From the NCBI GenBank assembly GCA_032164245.1, contig JAVMKO010000004.1:36681626-36745625 (forward strand): 64,000 bases of DNA, in the 5' to 3' direction. The notes beneath the pieces were generated by a model. That model saw nothing but the letters and a program-made list of their open reading frames with translations. It searched no databases and was not told the DNA's origin. The position numbers and the translations under genes are program-made. Numbering within the stretch: the stretch's first letter is position 1; each line of letters starts with the position of its first letter. Shown piece after piece: positions 36,965 through 48,680 of the stretch. The DNA is from Sternotherus odoratus (taxonomy: Eukaryota; Chordata; Testudines; Kinosternidae).

Positions 36965-37370
36965 ACTAGAGACCTCAAAAAAATTACCATCCAGCATCTG
37001 ACCCCCCCATTTCTAAGCAAGCTAATTAAGCAACTATAAAGAAACAGTCTCCAATACCATCTGCCAGTGTCCTGGACTCCACACAGTCAGGCTTCTGTTA
37101 GAGACACTGTACTGATCCAGCATGTGTTGATGGCCTCATGACTATAAATAAGGGACGTCCATACTCACCCTACTGGAGTCCATACTCAACCTCTCTGTGG
37201 TTATTGATGGTATCAAATGCCAAAGTAAGGCCTAAGAAATTGATGAGTGAAGAGAGACACTCTTAAATGACTCTGGGCCTTCCTCATAGGCAATTGTCTC
37301 TCCACCACCAAAGCCCTCTTACAAGGGAAAACCACAAGGTTCAGTCCTCTTCCCTGTATCAATGTAAATT
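36965..37370 (+). pseudogene. LINE reverse transcriptase remnant, CR1/L2 group
   Basis: The plus strand reads, across frames, 'NYHPASDPPISKQ' (family: NYRPVSNLPFLSK), QSGF at about 37085-37100 and 'LLESILNLSVVIDGIKCQ' (family: LLDLSAAFDTIDH) at about 37170-37225. These are consecutive fingers/palm motifs of a CR1/L2-type RT. The copy is truncated on both sides and riddled with stops. Confidence 0.6.
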
Positions 37371-38635
37371 TTGCCACTGAAATTAAATGCTAATGGACAC
37401 TTGGGCAGAGTAAGGTACAATGATCAATATTTATTTTAGTCCCTTACACAACCTAGGAGTAGCCACTCTGGCCAGCAGAGCATACAGGTGAAGGTAACTG
37501 CTTGGCTTTGTTTCTCACATGTCTGAAATCAGAGTCCCTCCAGCAATTGAGCAAAGAGCCTCAATTACTACAAATAGTCTGCATCCATGGAGATAGTGTA
37601 GTGTCCTAAGCCCAAAACCAGGACCACACCAGAATGCAGTCTTCCCATAATGACTATTCTTGTCAGTCCCATTTACTGCAGCTTTGCAGCTAAGTAGAGA
37701 CACAACTTAAGACCTGGCACAATGACAAGTAAAGGCATAGATGAGGAAGGAAATGCTGTAATTAAAGGTCTTCTGTGTTTTTCAGAAGCCCAGAAGGTGA
37801 AGGCAAGCTTCATTTTATGGCTTCCTGTCATTTTATGGGCTCGTTTTCAATTATATTGTTGTCCCTGTGCAGAATGGTAACAGATGTCAGGGCCTTGCAA
37901 GTTAACTTCCTGGTGGAGAAAAAAAATTAATGACTAAGTCTAGATATGTTCTTGGGTCTGCAACTTGTTTATTTTTCACTGTATGTCCAAGGTGGTCACT
38001 GTATGTCCCATAGATGGTCACAGACAGTACACAGGCAGTCCCCTCTTTCAGGGATCTCAGCCCAATTACCAATGTCCAGTTCCCAGAGATATACTCAGCC
38101 TTAAGAATTGACACTAGTTTTTGCCTTAGCCTCTAACTAACTCCCTTGGTTCTTGCCAGAGCTCTGCCAAAGAAATGTGTAACAAAACTAAAAGCAATGA
38201 AAGCATTTCTTCAAAGACTGAAGAGAGCTCACATGCTAAGAAAAAAGAACTTGTGCGTCCTTATGTAACAGCACCATCTATTGACTCCCATCATAAGAGT
38301 ATGTATTCCAAGTGCTGTAACAAATGGGAATGTTCTCCTGTCAAAGACCCATGTACTCCCCTTCCTGCCTTAAAAAGGCATGAAAAGGCTAGAGAGATAC
38401 AGGGTTCAAATCTGCCCCCATCACCTTTGTACATGAAGCACTTTGCACAATTTTAGTGCTGTACAACAAAAATAATAATCTTCTCTTCCTGGAGGGAGGA
38501 ACAATGATGGAATGAATAGGGAAGGAGGCACTCGTCAACAAAAAATGTAAATGCTGGGATCTGTAAAGGAGAAACTAATGGACATCTAGTCTTGTAACAC
38601 CCTGCTACTGAGTCTTTAAGGTCCCATTGTGGGTT
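37371..38635. other. No gene recognised
   Basis: No supported gene. 'aagcactttgcacaattttagtgctgtacaacaaaaataataatc' at 38429-38474 resembles a LINE/SINE 3' tail but has no attached body. Confidence 0.4.
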
Positions 38636-38642
38636 CATGATA

Positions 38643-39121
38643 CAGTAAAACCCCAATTTAACGGACCCCGATTTAACGGACTTGGGATGCAACGGACAAA
38701 ATTTATAAGCAAGTCCGATGCATCCAAAATCCGTTTTTTCGGGGGCTGGCTGCCGGCTCCCGGCTGCTGCCCAGGTCCCAGCAGCGGGGACCCAGGCGGG
38801 CGGGCTGACAGCCCCCAGCAGCCGGGGACACAGGCGGGCGGACGGGCTGCTAGCTGCCGCCCGGGTCCCAGCAGCCGGGGAACCGGGCGGGCGGGCTGCT
38901 GGCTGCCACCGGGCGGGCTTACTCACGGCTCCCGGCTGCCAAGTAAAACCTCGATATAACGGACTAATTCGGGTGAGGGGGTGTCCGTTAAAGCCGAAAG
39001 TCCTATTATTTAATAATTTTTTTAAGAAAATTTTTAAATAAAAAAATTATTAAATAACGGACTTTCGGCTTTAACGGACACCCCCTCGCCCGAATTAGTC
39101 CATTATATCGAGGTTTTACTG
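38643..39121. mobile_element. pogo/Tigger-like non-autonomous DNA transposon
   Basis: Begins CAGTAAAACCCCAATTTAAC and ends 'tatatcgaggttttactg', with TA on both sides (38641-38642 and 39122-39123), as expected for a Tc1/mariner-superfamily insertion at TA. The left part has repeated AACGGAC units. The middle (about 38740-38940) is a GC-rich degenerate tandem repeat of 'gctgccgcccgggtcccagcagccgggg' type. The right 180 bp is a near-perfect palindrome (38942-39120) with arms of about 80 nt. No transposase remains. Its open frames come from the GC-rich array. Confidence 0.85.
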
Positions 39122-39122
39122 T

Positions 39123-39186
39123 AATACTATGTGGTGTACCTGCCCTACCTCCTTTCTCCAATGCATACACCACATCCATAGTATTG
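39123..39186. repeat. Short inverted repeat beside the Tigger-like element
   Basis: AATACTATGTGGTGTA (39124-39139) is an inverted match, with a small insertion, to 'atacaccacatccatagtatt' (39165-39185). It lies immediately next to the transposon end and may be an older foldback that served as target. Confidence 0.45.
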
Positions 39187-39189
39187 AAA

Positions 39190-41640
39190 AGCCATGGCAG
39201 GGATAAGAATTTCTGCTAACAGTGCTTTAAGCACTGTATTTCCTGATGGGCTGGGAAGGTAAACTTACTGTGCAAGAGTAGCTCTTCCTTTCACTCCTTC
39301 CTATGGCCATGCCTTCTAGCTGTGTCAGGGATTGCTGTGGCTGTGGAAAAAGAGCCATTTGGTAGAGGAACATGGTTATCACCTCCCAGACTCTTTTTCC
39401 CCAGTAGAATATTTTCATCTCTAATGTTCTCTTTTGTGATGCATGAATGGAGAGAAGCATATGGTCCTAAATAGCAGCTACCTGAAATGATCTTCTTGTT
39501 GCCTTGTCCACATTTAGATTTTAATATAGTAATCTGAATTATGTGTCCCAAAAATCTTTCCTACGTAAATTCCTCTCAGGTGTCCTTTCAAAATATTTAT
39601 TTAGAGATTAACGCCCTTTAGATGAAATCTTGTCCAGGGTGATTAGGCGCATGAAAGTCCAAGAAAGATACCTGTAAACAGCATGGCAGTAAAAGGTCCA
39701 GATCCAGCTATGTGTCACAGTGAGTGATCCTTGCCTTCCTCTGAGGACATATCTCCTGCCTTTGCTGCAACCTAGCCAGACAGGATTTAGAAATAGGTTG
39801 TAAAACTAATAATCCATGCTGAATTATTGCCAGCAGCAGATGTGTGTCACTCCCTTACAGAAGCAAATATATTTGCAAAATTGATGCATGGCAAAATTTT
39901 CACATTTCCAGCAATACCTTTTTCGATGAACTGAACTTTTCTACCACCACGATATACTCAAGTGTTTTGTGAAACAGACACAGTATGTGAAGTTTTATAA
40001 AAAGATTGCCACCTAAAACCATCATGGAGATATCCTGCCTCTCCCCCTCATCCACTCTCGCCCCATTCACCTACCCAAAATAATACTCAGCCAAAAGCTC
40101 CTGGGCAGATTCATATAGATCTTTTGTTTTTGTGGGAGGGGTAAGGGTTTACGCTTACAGTTATATCAACTAAAGGGTAAGTTCACATCTACCAATCTCA
40201 ACAGGTTTTAATTCAACCCATAACACCCAGCTCATAACACTAGGTCAGAACAAGGGCATGTTAGAATTAATCTCAAACTTATCTTCACTCTTGAAAACAA
40301 TGAAATGGTGTTTGTACATAACTCAATAAAAACATTTTAAGCACCATGTAGATTTTTGTATTTGATGTCATTACTTTAAATTTCTGTTGATCAGAAAATA
40401 TGTTTTTTTCTGAATTACCCTGCATCACTAAGGCCTAGTCTGTCCATTCCTAACTGTATTTAAGGAGGCTGTTTAAATCATCTCTTGGCACGGTCTTCTC
40501 CAAACATGAATAAGTTTGATTCTTCAACACTGTGGAGACTCAAATGTTTGGGGGAGGTGGGGAAGAGGGAAGGTTTAAAGGAGGAGTGTTGGCAGCACTC
40601 CTACTGGAGCACAGCTAAGGCTGTGGTGAATTGTCTATGGTGCATCGGTGACTGATTGAGGGGCAAACTTCATTTGTCTGGATACAGGAGTATATATTAT
40701 TAGTTACCGTAACTCCTCATTTTTTGCTGTGGTGGTTTTAGAAAAGGTAAGTTATTAAAAAACTAGTAGAAATATTAAAAGTTCTAGGGCTTTATACCAT
40801 TTTTTTAAATGAATAGACTATTTTGGTTGAGCCTTATGAGGTATTTTATGCAAACACTGAAGAAGCACCTATTCCTTGGTCACAGAGATATGTACAGAGG
40901 AAACATTAGTAGAGTATCTACCACTGTGACTCTATTTAAAGTTATAAATATCATTAGGATAAAGTCATTATACAGTTAATTATGCAGCTAACTATGTGGT
41001 TCTCTTCAAACATATGTACCAAAACCTAGGCAAGACTCCCATTTACTTCAACAGGCTTGGATTTCATAACAAATTTTTGATATGTTGCTGGCAACCCAAA
41101 TCTGCATATTTTCCAGCAAAAAAATTCAGCCAACTATAATTTCACTCAGCACTAGTCTTGAATGAGTAATAGTCAACATGAAAAGTGAGCCCACAACAGT
41201 GTCAGGAGATTATTGTTAAGGAGCAACTTCTTTATGCAAATGATTCATCCCGCCTCCGAAATTGACTGAGATATGACCAGATCACAGAAGATGAAGGAAC
41301 TTGTGTTTTTGGAGCACCATTATAACAAAAAGCACTCACCTCTGACATGGGCAGCCCTAAGAGGGTCCAGCACCAGTGATCAAATATTGTACAGACAGTA
41401 AAGAATTTGACAAGTCAGTCAGAAGCAGAATTTAAACCCATTCACTGGCAAGCAGTCAATAGTAACGTTAGCAAACAAATCCAGAATGGCAAAGGGTGGA
41501 GACTTCCTTGGATAATGGAACCAGAAAGAATGCACCCCTCTTCTTTCAGTTTCCAAAAAGGACACAGCACTCTGCTTTCAAACAATAGTTAAAGGGCCAA
41601 GCTCAAAGACTTGTGACTCAAGGAGATAATGCATTACCCT
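39190..41640. other. No gene or repeat recognised
   Basis: About 2.4 kb of AT-rich sequence with no supported feature. Confidence 0.4.
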
Positions 41641-41647
41641 ATGCCCC

Positions 41648-42412
41648 TGTCATAAGTGTGGAGTGCTGTTTTGCCCGTATGGGGTTAACTTTACCTGAGA
41701 GAGGGTGACGTAAGAGCTCCTGTGCCACAAGGGGGGAGGGATGGTTAGTTTCAGTTTCCCTCCATCCCAGCTTGGGACAAGCCCTTTTTCTTCGTTCTCT
41801 AGCTATGGGGAGCAACTCTTCTATTTTCTCCTTCCTATATTCATAAGTAACATATTAATTTTTCATAAGCTTGTGCCTGGTCTAGGGTGTCACTACCCTC
41901 TCAGGGGGAGAAATCTGGACAGAGGGATAGGAAGCTTTATATCTGTAAAGTGTATTAGCTGTAAGTTCTATTTTCTTTATTAAACCTTTTTAGTTATAAA
42001 AAAGTGCTTGGTTATTCTCATAAAAGGAATCCTAGCTTTAAATTTGACCCAGTTCCCAGGTAAAGGGAATTCTGCGTGTCTGAGAGGCAGGCTCACAGTG
42101 TGAGCCAGAGGGTTGTTTCTCTCTCTGGGTAACAAGGAGGGGGCGTGAGGGGGAAGTGCAGCATCTGAGTATCTCGGGCTCTCAAAAGAGAGAGAGGGAG
42201 TTTGGGGGAGTCCATGTGCCCCCCTCCAGGATCTTGGAGATTCACACGGATGGTGGCAGCTTGGGTACCGCAATTTCCCAACTGGTAGAGTGTGGGTTTT
42301 GGGGGTGTAAAGACTTAACTTAGGCTGGGGAAGCAGTTTATAGTTAAGGGACCATAGAAGAGACTTTCCTCTGTACCCCAGCGTCCAGAGAGATGGAATA
42401 GACACTCTTACA
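41648..42412 (+). mobile_element. Solo LTR (endogenous retrovirus type), exact 5-bp duplication
   Basis: Begins TGTCATAAGTG and ends CTCTTACA, with identical 5-bp flanks GCCCC (41643-41647 and 42413-42417). Phrases such as 'gccttatggggttaac'-like 'cgtatggggttaactttacc', 'ttctttattaaacctttttagttataaaaaagtgcttgg' (with an ATTAAA-type poly(A) signal near 41978) and 'ggtggcagcttgggtacc' match my memory of a turtle ERV LTR family. No viral coding region flanks it, so it is a solo LTR. A 141-codon minus-strand frame across its 3' half is incidental. Confidence 0.85.
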
Positions 42413-42419
42413 GCCCCAT

Positions 42420-43760
42420 TTAAAAGGAGTAAGAATTTTTAATAGATTTTTTTTTTTTTGCTATCTTATTGGAAAAGGTTATTTTCTCTATTGGTTAGAA
42501 CAAACACTGCTACAGATCTTATGGCCAAGCCAAGGCTCTGTAGCATGTGGGGTGCAGGCATCTTGTCAGAATTATCAGAGTATATCTCATTTCCCTGCCA
42601 TTACAGGGACCTCAGGCATTGGTGCACCTTGGTCACTCCTATTCTCTGCCTGTAACACACAATAGTCTAATCTCCTGTAAATTGCAATACTTTAGTCTCA
42701 TTTTGGTGATTCGGTTTATTTTATGCATGCTGAATTTGTTCCTGATACACAAACAGTCAAACTAGATGATCAAGTGGTTCCTTCTGTTTTTAAACTCTAG
42801 GACTATGACCGCCCCAACATAAAAACACATACTTATGAAAAGTACTTAGTTTCAAACAATGTAAACTTTTCCACTTTCACTCCCCCACACTTCCACCACC
42901 ACATAAAAACATGCTTGTCATAATAAAATAACTCCGAGAATATATTTTCCATCTCATGACAAAAAAAAATAAGATTTAAAAAAAATTATCCTACGTTGGG
43001 ACAAAAAAGTCAAAGTTGAAATTTTTTATTAAAATTAAATTTAAAAAATAAAATAATTTAACATCTTTCAAACCATTTCAGGCTACCATGATATTTTTTT
43101 CCTATTTTTTTCCTAAACAAAATTTAATTTATGTGACTAAATTCACACATCCAATTTCACCAAATTGGCATTGTCAAGCAGAAAACTGTCAATTAAAGTT
43201 TTCTAACCAGCTAAAATCAGCATAAAAGCTTAAAAGAAATGTGGAGATGCTACATTAAGTGGAAATCACCATATTAGTATATTTGCAGTAAGTGACCTTT
43301 TCTTACAGGATGAATTAAGATAAATTTCCAGGGTGAACATGGAGTTTGCTGTGTGTCAACCAGGACCTCTGCTGTTCCAGCATCACAGAGATTGTCAGCA
43401 ATACCACAGGTCTCTGCTTCAGCAGAGACATTAATATTGTAAAACTAGATCCTTAAAAGAAAGTGATGCCCTAATATTTTTAAATATGTATATTTTAAAT
43501 AAAATAATTTAGCATAACCAATATTATAGGGTGACTGAAAAAAATAATATGTTCAGGTCACTTACCACTGTCGAATTACTATAATAATCCTAATCAAGTC
43601 TTCTGAAGAATTCAAGAAGAAACTACCCCTTGTTGATTCCATCCCAGGTTTTGTAAAGATTCAGTACATTTGAGATAGGACTTTTGGAAGTCATTAGTTA
43701 CACTATATGTAAACATGTAGCCTGATTATGTGTAACCAAAGCTGCTGGTTCTTTTATATT
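42420..43760. other. No gene recognised; poly-T run
   Basis: Very AT-rich; 13-base T run at 42447-42459. No element body attached to it. Confidence 0.4.
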
Positions 43761-43764
43761 CATA

Positions 43765-44268
43765 CTAATCCATAGCATGCCAATTCAAGGCTCTCAGAAA
43801 TCTGAAACAAGTCACCTTTTCTTTTAACTTTCTTTTGACCTTTTCTCTGGCATACTCCCTTGCTTTATCCTCTTCTTCAAATAATCTCAACTTTTTCTTG
43901 ACACCAATCCAAAATATTCTTTTTTGATCTTCCTTGACAACAAACACTCCTCTGCACAAATTTGTATTATCTACTCCATATTTCTCATTTTCCTTGCCTT
44001 TCACTAATTGGCAGGACTGGCCTGTGATCAAATAACACAGTGTTAGACTATAGTTCCCCAAAACACATGGAGTTCTTGCTGACATCATGGGGTCAACTCC
44101 AGGATGGAGTTTCCTGAAGGGGGTGGCACACTTGAGTCTCAACGGTTTATTTATTGCTGCTGTTCTGACAAGCTGTCTACAGTCACTTTCCATCAGGAAA
44201 TTCTCCCATGCCCTAGAAAAGTTCCCAGGCTGAAACTGATGCAAGGAAGAGAGACAAAACACCACCAA
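43765..44268 (-). other. Unrecognised 167-codon open frame
   Basis: An uninterrupted minus-strand frame that is unusually long for its AT-rich surroundings. The N-terminal half is cysteine- and leucine-containing with no clear pattern. The C-terminal 60 residues are charged and helix-like: GVFVVKEDQKRIFWIGVKKK followed by a Lys/Glu/Arg-rich stretch with heptad-like spacing. I recognise no family. It could be an exon end, a fragment of a decayed element or a chance frame. No promoter, splice pair or poly(A) signal could be tied to it. Confidence 0.15.
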
Positions 44269-44289
44269 AGGAAGAAGATGGGTTTCTGA

Positions 44290-45220
44290 AAGTTATTAAT
44301 TCAATAGGACTACTAATGAGCCAGCTAGTGACTGGTCTTAACACAAATACACAACATGAAACGTGATCCCATTCCCCTCCACATCAGACAACACCTCTTG
44401 TTCTTGGTAATTTGAGAATTGAAACAACTCTAGAATTCATTAATTTAAAATAAAAAATGAATCTTTTTAAGATCATGTTCATAGCCCTGTTGTAACTTAT
44501 CAAGAGTTGGAAAATACAGTCATTCTATTTAGGACCAACTTGTATTTTAAAATTATTTAAAGGCTTATTAGTCATAAGCATTTATTACTCTGTATAGTCA
44601 AAAAAATAGCTCCCCAGTCCCTTTAAGAAAGTTGTCCAACCACAACAGTTTGAGAGCCTTGAGTTTTATAACCTGGTGTTTTTTTCTTCCATTTTGCCAG
44701 GAAATTAATTGTATTTACTATAGTTTAAATGCAGAGATGATCGACCCTTTTATCTGTATAAAGAGTTAAGGTACATGATCCCAGGGGAGGCGGAGTTACA
44801 CCACCAAAAGTGGTCATGTTAAGCAAAAAGAAAATACTTGAATTTTTCAGGAAACAGACAGCTACTAGATTTAACTTACAATACAGTTATAAAGAGGTCT
44901 GTCTTGCAACCATAAAGTAAACTGTATATTAATACCAACTCCCACTGCTCTCTCTTCATTGATGTGTTTTATTGGTTTAGTGTGTTATGATACAAGTAGC
45001 TTGAAAAAATGACAACTGAGGACACTCTAATACAAAGAGACATCACTTGGAAAGAGTAAAAGGAAAGACTGAAAAAAACATGTATATAGCTTGGCCAGAT
45101 GACATCTATGGGTGCAGGGGGAGATATAATCAATGCATGAATACCTGATAGCCAGCTATAAGCCTTAAGGAAGAGTATGAATTGTTCAGGATAATACAAG
45201 TTATTATAACTAGAAGTAGT
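44290..45220. other. No gene or repeat recognised
   Basis: AT-rich sequence with no supported feature. Confidence 0.4.
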
Positions 45221-45224
45221 GGGA

Positions 45225-45420
45225 TTATTAATAATTGTATTTATATTGCAATGGCACCCAAAGGACTCAGACAGTATCAAAGCCTCATTGTGCTAGGTGC
45301 TATACAAATGTGTAGAAATATATGGTCCCTCTCAAGTTTTTAAATCCAATTCAAGAGAAGACAAGTGAGGATGGAAGGGAAGGGGAGGGCAGAGGGAAGA
45401 TAAGAGTAACAGTAATAAGA
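45225..45420. repeat. Old SINE-like repeat ('attgtgctaggtgctatacaaa')
   Basis: The segment 'attgtgctaggtgctatacaaatgtgtagaaatatatggtccct' is the signature of a very common amniote repeat that I recall as SINE/LINE-tail derived. A second copy is at 61785-61895. Exact family not assigned. Confidence 0.5.
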
Positions 45421-47655
45421 TCATGTACTTACATAGGCTAGCTAGAAGCACACCTTCATAGTATATGGGTGGTGGAAGCTTGGGCCTCTTGAAGTTGATG
45501 GAATTTGACTATTGATTTCAAAGGCAGCCAATATTTCACCCTATTTTAATAAAATATAGATAATCAGCAATCCTCATTGGCCCCATTATCTTTTAAATTC
45601 AGCAAAGAAATAGAGGCCGAACAGAAGAATAATTTCCTAAGAATGAACTCTATTCGATGATGAAACACCCAATGGAAGCCCCATTGCTTTGATAATTAGA
45701 AACAGGATGAAACTAGCAAATATGTGGCAGGGGACAATTTTGCACTGGAAAGGGAATAGACAGGATGACATAAGAGTGACTTTTCCTGATGCACTACAAT
45801 TACAATATGGATTTGGGGCAGGCTATTTGGATCTTCTTAGTGATGTGATCCCAAACTTAAATCAAAACATAGGCAAGACATTACCAAATCATTTTAGTTA
45901 CACATGTCTCTAGCATAGCATATTTCTACATCAGCTAATGTGGCTAGTAAGACACACCTAAGAGAGCTCACACTGTACCAGGACTTGTTACTCCCTCTGA
46001 AACAGTGTAGCCTGTGATACCCCCATACCAGTTTCCATACTCAGTCTGGTGGAGAATGGGACTGATTTATGTTTTCACCCCACACATACATTCTTTTTAG
46101 ATATCTAACACATCTTACGCACTAGATACCCAAGTCCTTGTTCTTGGGGAATACAAGGATGGGAATTTTCCCTAACACATCATTGAAGAGACTCCTTCAT
46201 GTGTTTTATTGGTTTATAATAAATGGCAATGCTTTTAACAAGACCCCTTTGAATTTAAGAGTGACACCCTGCAAGGAGCAGAAAGCAAGAGCCACAACAG
46301 TGAAGCTCAGTCTGCAACTGGAGCAGGAAGAGGAGCTTTTTTGATTAATAAGATGAGTGAACAGGCAGTGCAAATAATGGGAGTTAGAGAAAAAATGAAG
46401 TGGGTGTAGGGGCCAGCAGAGGAAGTGTGGAAGGCAAGGAGAAGAGACTCAATAGAAGTGGGCAGGAAGAGAGAGAGAGAGAACCATGGCAAGGGAAGGA
46501 GTGGAAGCAGTAGAAAAGATGGAAGCCGAGTCAGAGCAACACAAGGCAAGTATGGGAGATATTAGTGGGGGAAAAGGAGTTTGGGGTCAGGGAAGAAGTA
46601 ACCTAGGAAGTATAAAATGATACATTATGGCCTGTAACTCCATCTCAGGGGGTCGGTGACTTGAACTTCACTCTTATAAAGTTACCAAACTCAGCCATTT
46701 TCTTGATAGAATTATAGCCTATTGAACTATTTATTCTATATTTGATACACACCCAAGGCAGTGCAAAGCATGAGGTCTCTCAAAAGAGCGCACTGAAATT
46801 TTCTATTACTGAATCAATGAATACTCCGTTATTCTATGGAATTCCCATGATGTTTTTCCATCTTAGATTTTTCTTAATTCTTTTAAAATATATGCAGTTT
46901 AAGAAACACTCTCTTTCAAACAGTGACAATGGAAAATTCCATTGGCTATTACCTTACCTATGCGGACATCTCTTCTAAAGAGAGGTGTAGAAATAGTTTA
47001 AAAAATTGAGAAACCTGAACAGCTGAACACTCGGGGAGTTACTTCGTAATAATAAACAAAGAAAAATCATCTATAGATTTTGGGTTAAATGTAAAATCTG
47101 CAGACGGTAATGACAGACTGGATGAAATGTGACAAACACATGAAAAAACACTCTGGAAAATACAACACACAAGCCAACATTGGAAACTCTTGCTCTAGGT
47201 CCCTGGAGAATAGAGTTGCATTGTGTCATTGCAACTGTTGACAAAGAACAATTCTCAAATAATCAGAATCCATTTAAAAAAAAGGGGGGCTCTGGTACTT
47301 GGAGTTTTTCAATATGTATGTTGAATAAATGAAAGGTAATTTTCCTGACAGCTCTTCACATGTGATTAAAAAAATATTGGGAACATACTGTTAAATAAAT
47401 CTATGGTGTTTTAAATATACCCATTCTGCTTAACACAGCATTTTGAAAATTCATATCTGAACTCTCTTTGACATGTATAAACTGAGAATTGCATTTGGCT
47501 AGTAAGGGTCAAATACTGCCTGCAGATCTGCTGACAACTCCAACTGTGAACAACCACCTATGGAATGTATCTGAAGACAGACTTTAGCCCTATTTAAAGA
47601 GGGGTTGTTGTTTTTTTAAAATCCCATTGCTGGGGTCCATCCTGTGGTAGTGATA
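45421..47655. other. No gene recognised
   Basis: AT-rich. A purine-rich (GA) stretch at about 46375-46530 includes AGAGAGAGAGAG near 46470-46482. Confidence 0.4.
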
Positions 47656-47659
47656 CTAC

Positions 47660-47735
47660 TTAGGGGCAAATCTTTCCTCAGGTTAGACCCTCATTGAGTT
47701 CAGTGGGAGTTTGAATGAGGGCTAAATTATCAATA
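47660..47735. repeat. Foldback repeat with TCATTGAGTTCAGTGG centre
   Basis: The left 'ggggcaaatctttcctcaggttagaccctcattga' and right 'ttcagtgggagtttgaatgagggctaaat' are imperfect inverted copies. Same class as the repeats at 3963 and 21153. Confidence 0.45.
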
Positions 47736-47744
47736 TCCATGGTG

Positions 47745-48015
47745 ACACTGAGTAAATGGTATTTGCAGATAAGATCTATTTGAGGCTGTCAGTCTGATAT
47801 CCCCCAATGCCATACTATGGCATTGGGACTCCCATGATGCACCACAGTGACTCAGCAATGGGGGAAATGAGACACGAACTACAACTGGCATTAGGCACCA
47901 TGACTATCTTTCCAAACCAAAAGTTTTAGTTTTCAGCTGAACATTTTCAATATCTGCCAAAAAGTCAGAATTTCCAACAGGGGGGGAAAAAAACCACACT
48001 GTTGCAAGCTCTAAC
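47745..48015. repeat. Dispersed repeat fragment, possibly related to 565-1032
   Basis: Contains 'ggcattgggactcccatgatgcacca' and 'ttccaaaccaaaagttttagttttcagctgaacattttc', comparable with blocks of the repeat at 565-1032. There is a nearby inverted pair, CCCAATGCCATA and TATGGCATTGGG (47806-47828). Family unknown. Confidence 0.3.
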
Positions 48016-48196
48016 CTTAATTTTAAAACCTGCCTCTCTCTTCCAAGCAGATTGATTTAATCCATTCAGGTTGTGTTGTTGCCACTGTGACTAAAATCTA
48101 CTGTATGCTCTTCTAAATGGTCAATGACAAATTTTAAAGCAGTTTTACATAAATATTCTGAATCAAGTGATTCCCTTGGATTCTCGTAGAATTCCT

Positions 48197-48382
48197 ATAG
48201 GCCAAATTCATAGCTCATGCACACAGGTGAAATTTTCAGGGAAATCTTTGTGCCATAAGCAATGGACTTATAAACTCTGATGCAAGTTACATTTTCTTAA
48301 TAAGTGGGTGTAGATTTAAAGAGAATGTAATGGAGTAACCCTGGATTAACCCCAGTGTAAATGATATCCAAATCTGGCCTAT
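48197..48382. repeat. Foldback repeat with ATAGGCCAAATTCA ends
   Basis: ATAGGCCAAATTCA (48197-48210) is an inverted match at 11 of 14 positions to the right end CAAATCTGGCCTAT (48369-48382). The interior has 'aatggagtaaccctggattaaccccagtgtaaat', the same kind of arm seen in the 13205 and 32899 repeats. Confidence 0.5.
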
Positions 48383-48527
48383 GGATTCTTGACTGTTACT
48401 CACACCTTCTTGCCAACTGCTTGAAATGGGCCATCCTGATCATCACTACAAAAGTTTTTTTCTTCTACTGAAAATAGCTCACTTTAATTGATTAAGCCAC
48501 TTAAAGTTGGTATGGCAACCTCCACCT

Positions 48528-48680
48528 TTTCATGTTCTCTATATTAGATTATATAATACATCTTCCTACTGTATGTTTCACTCTTTGCACCTGATAAAGT
48601 TGGCTCTAGCCCATGAAATCTTGTGCCCAAATAAATTAGTCAGTCTCTAAGGTGCCACAAGTACTCCTGGTTCTTCTTAA
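48528..48680 (+). repeat. Dispersed hairpin (hammerhead-like) repeat, copy 3
   Basis: The most complete copy in the window. The outer stem is GCAC (48587-48590) with GTGC (48623-48626). The inner stem is GTTGGC (48599-48604) with GCCCAT (48609-48614), loop TCTA. The internal loop is CTGATAAA against GAAATCTT. The conserved tail TCAGTCTCTAAGGTGCCACA follows. Relative to copy 1 the fourth outer pair changes from U-A to C-G on both strands, a compensatory change. Confidence 0.75.

Noticed and set aside
38453..38959. 157- and 110-codon frames near 38.5-39.0 kb
   Set aside because: They cross the GC-rich minisatellite of the Tigger-like element; the composition is Pro/Ala/Gly/Arg low-complexity with no motif.
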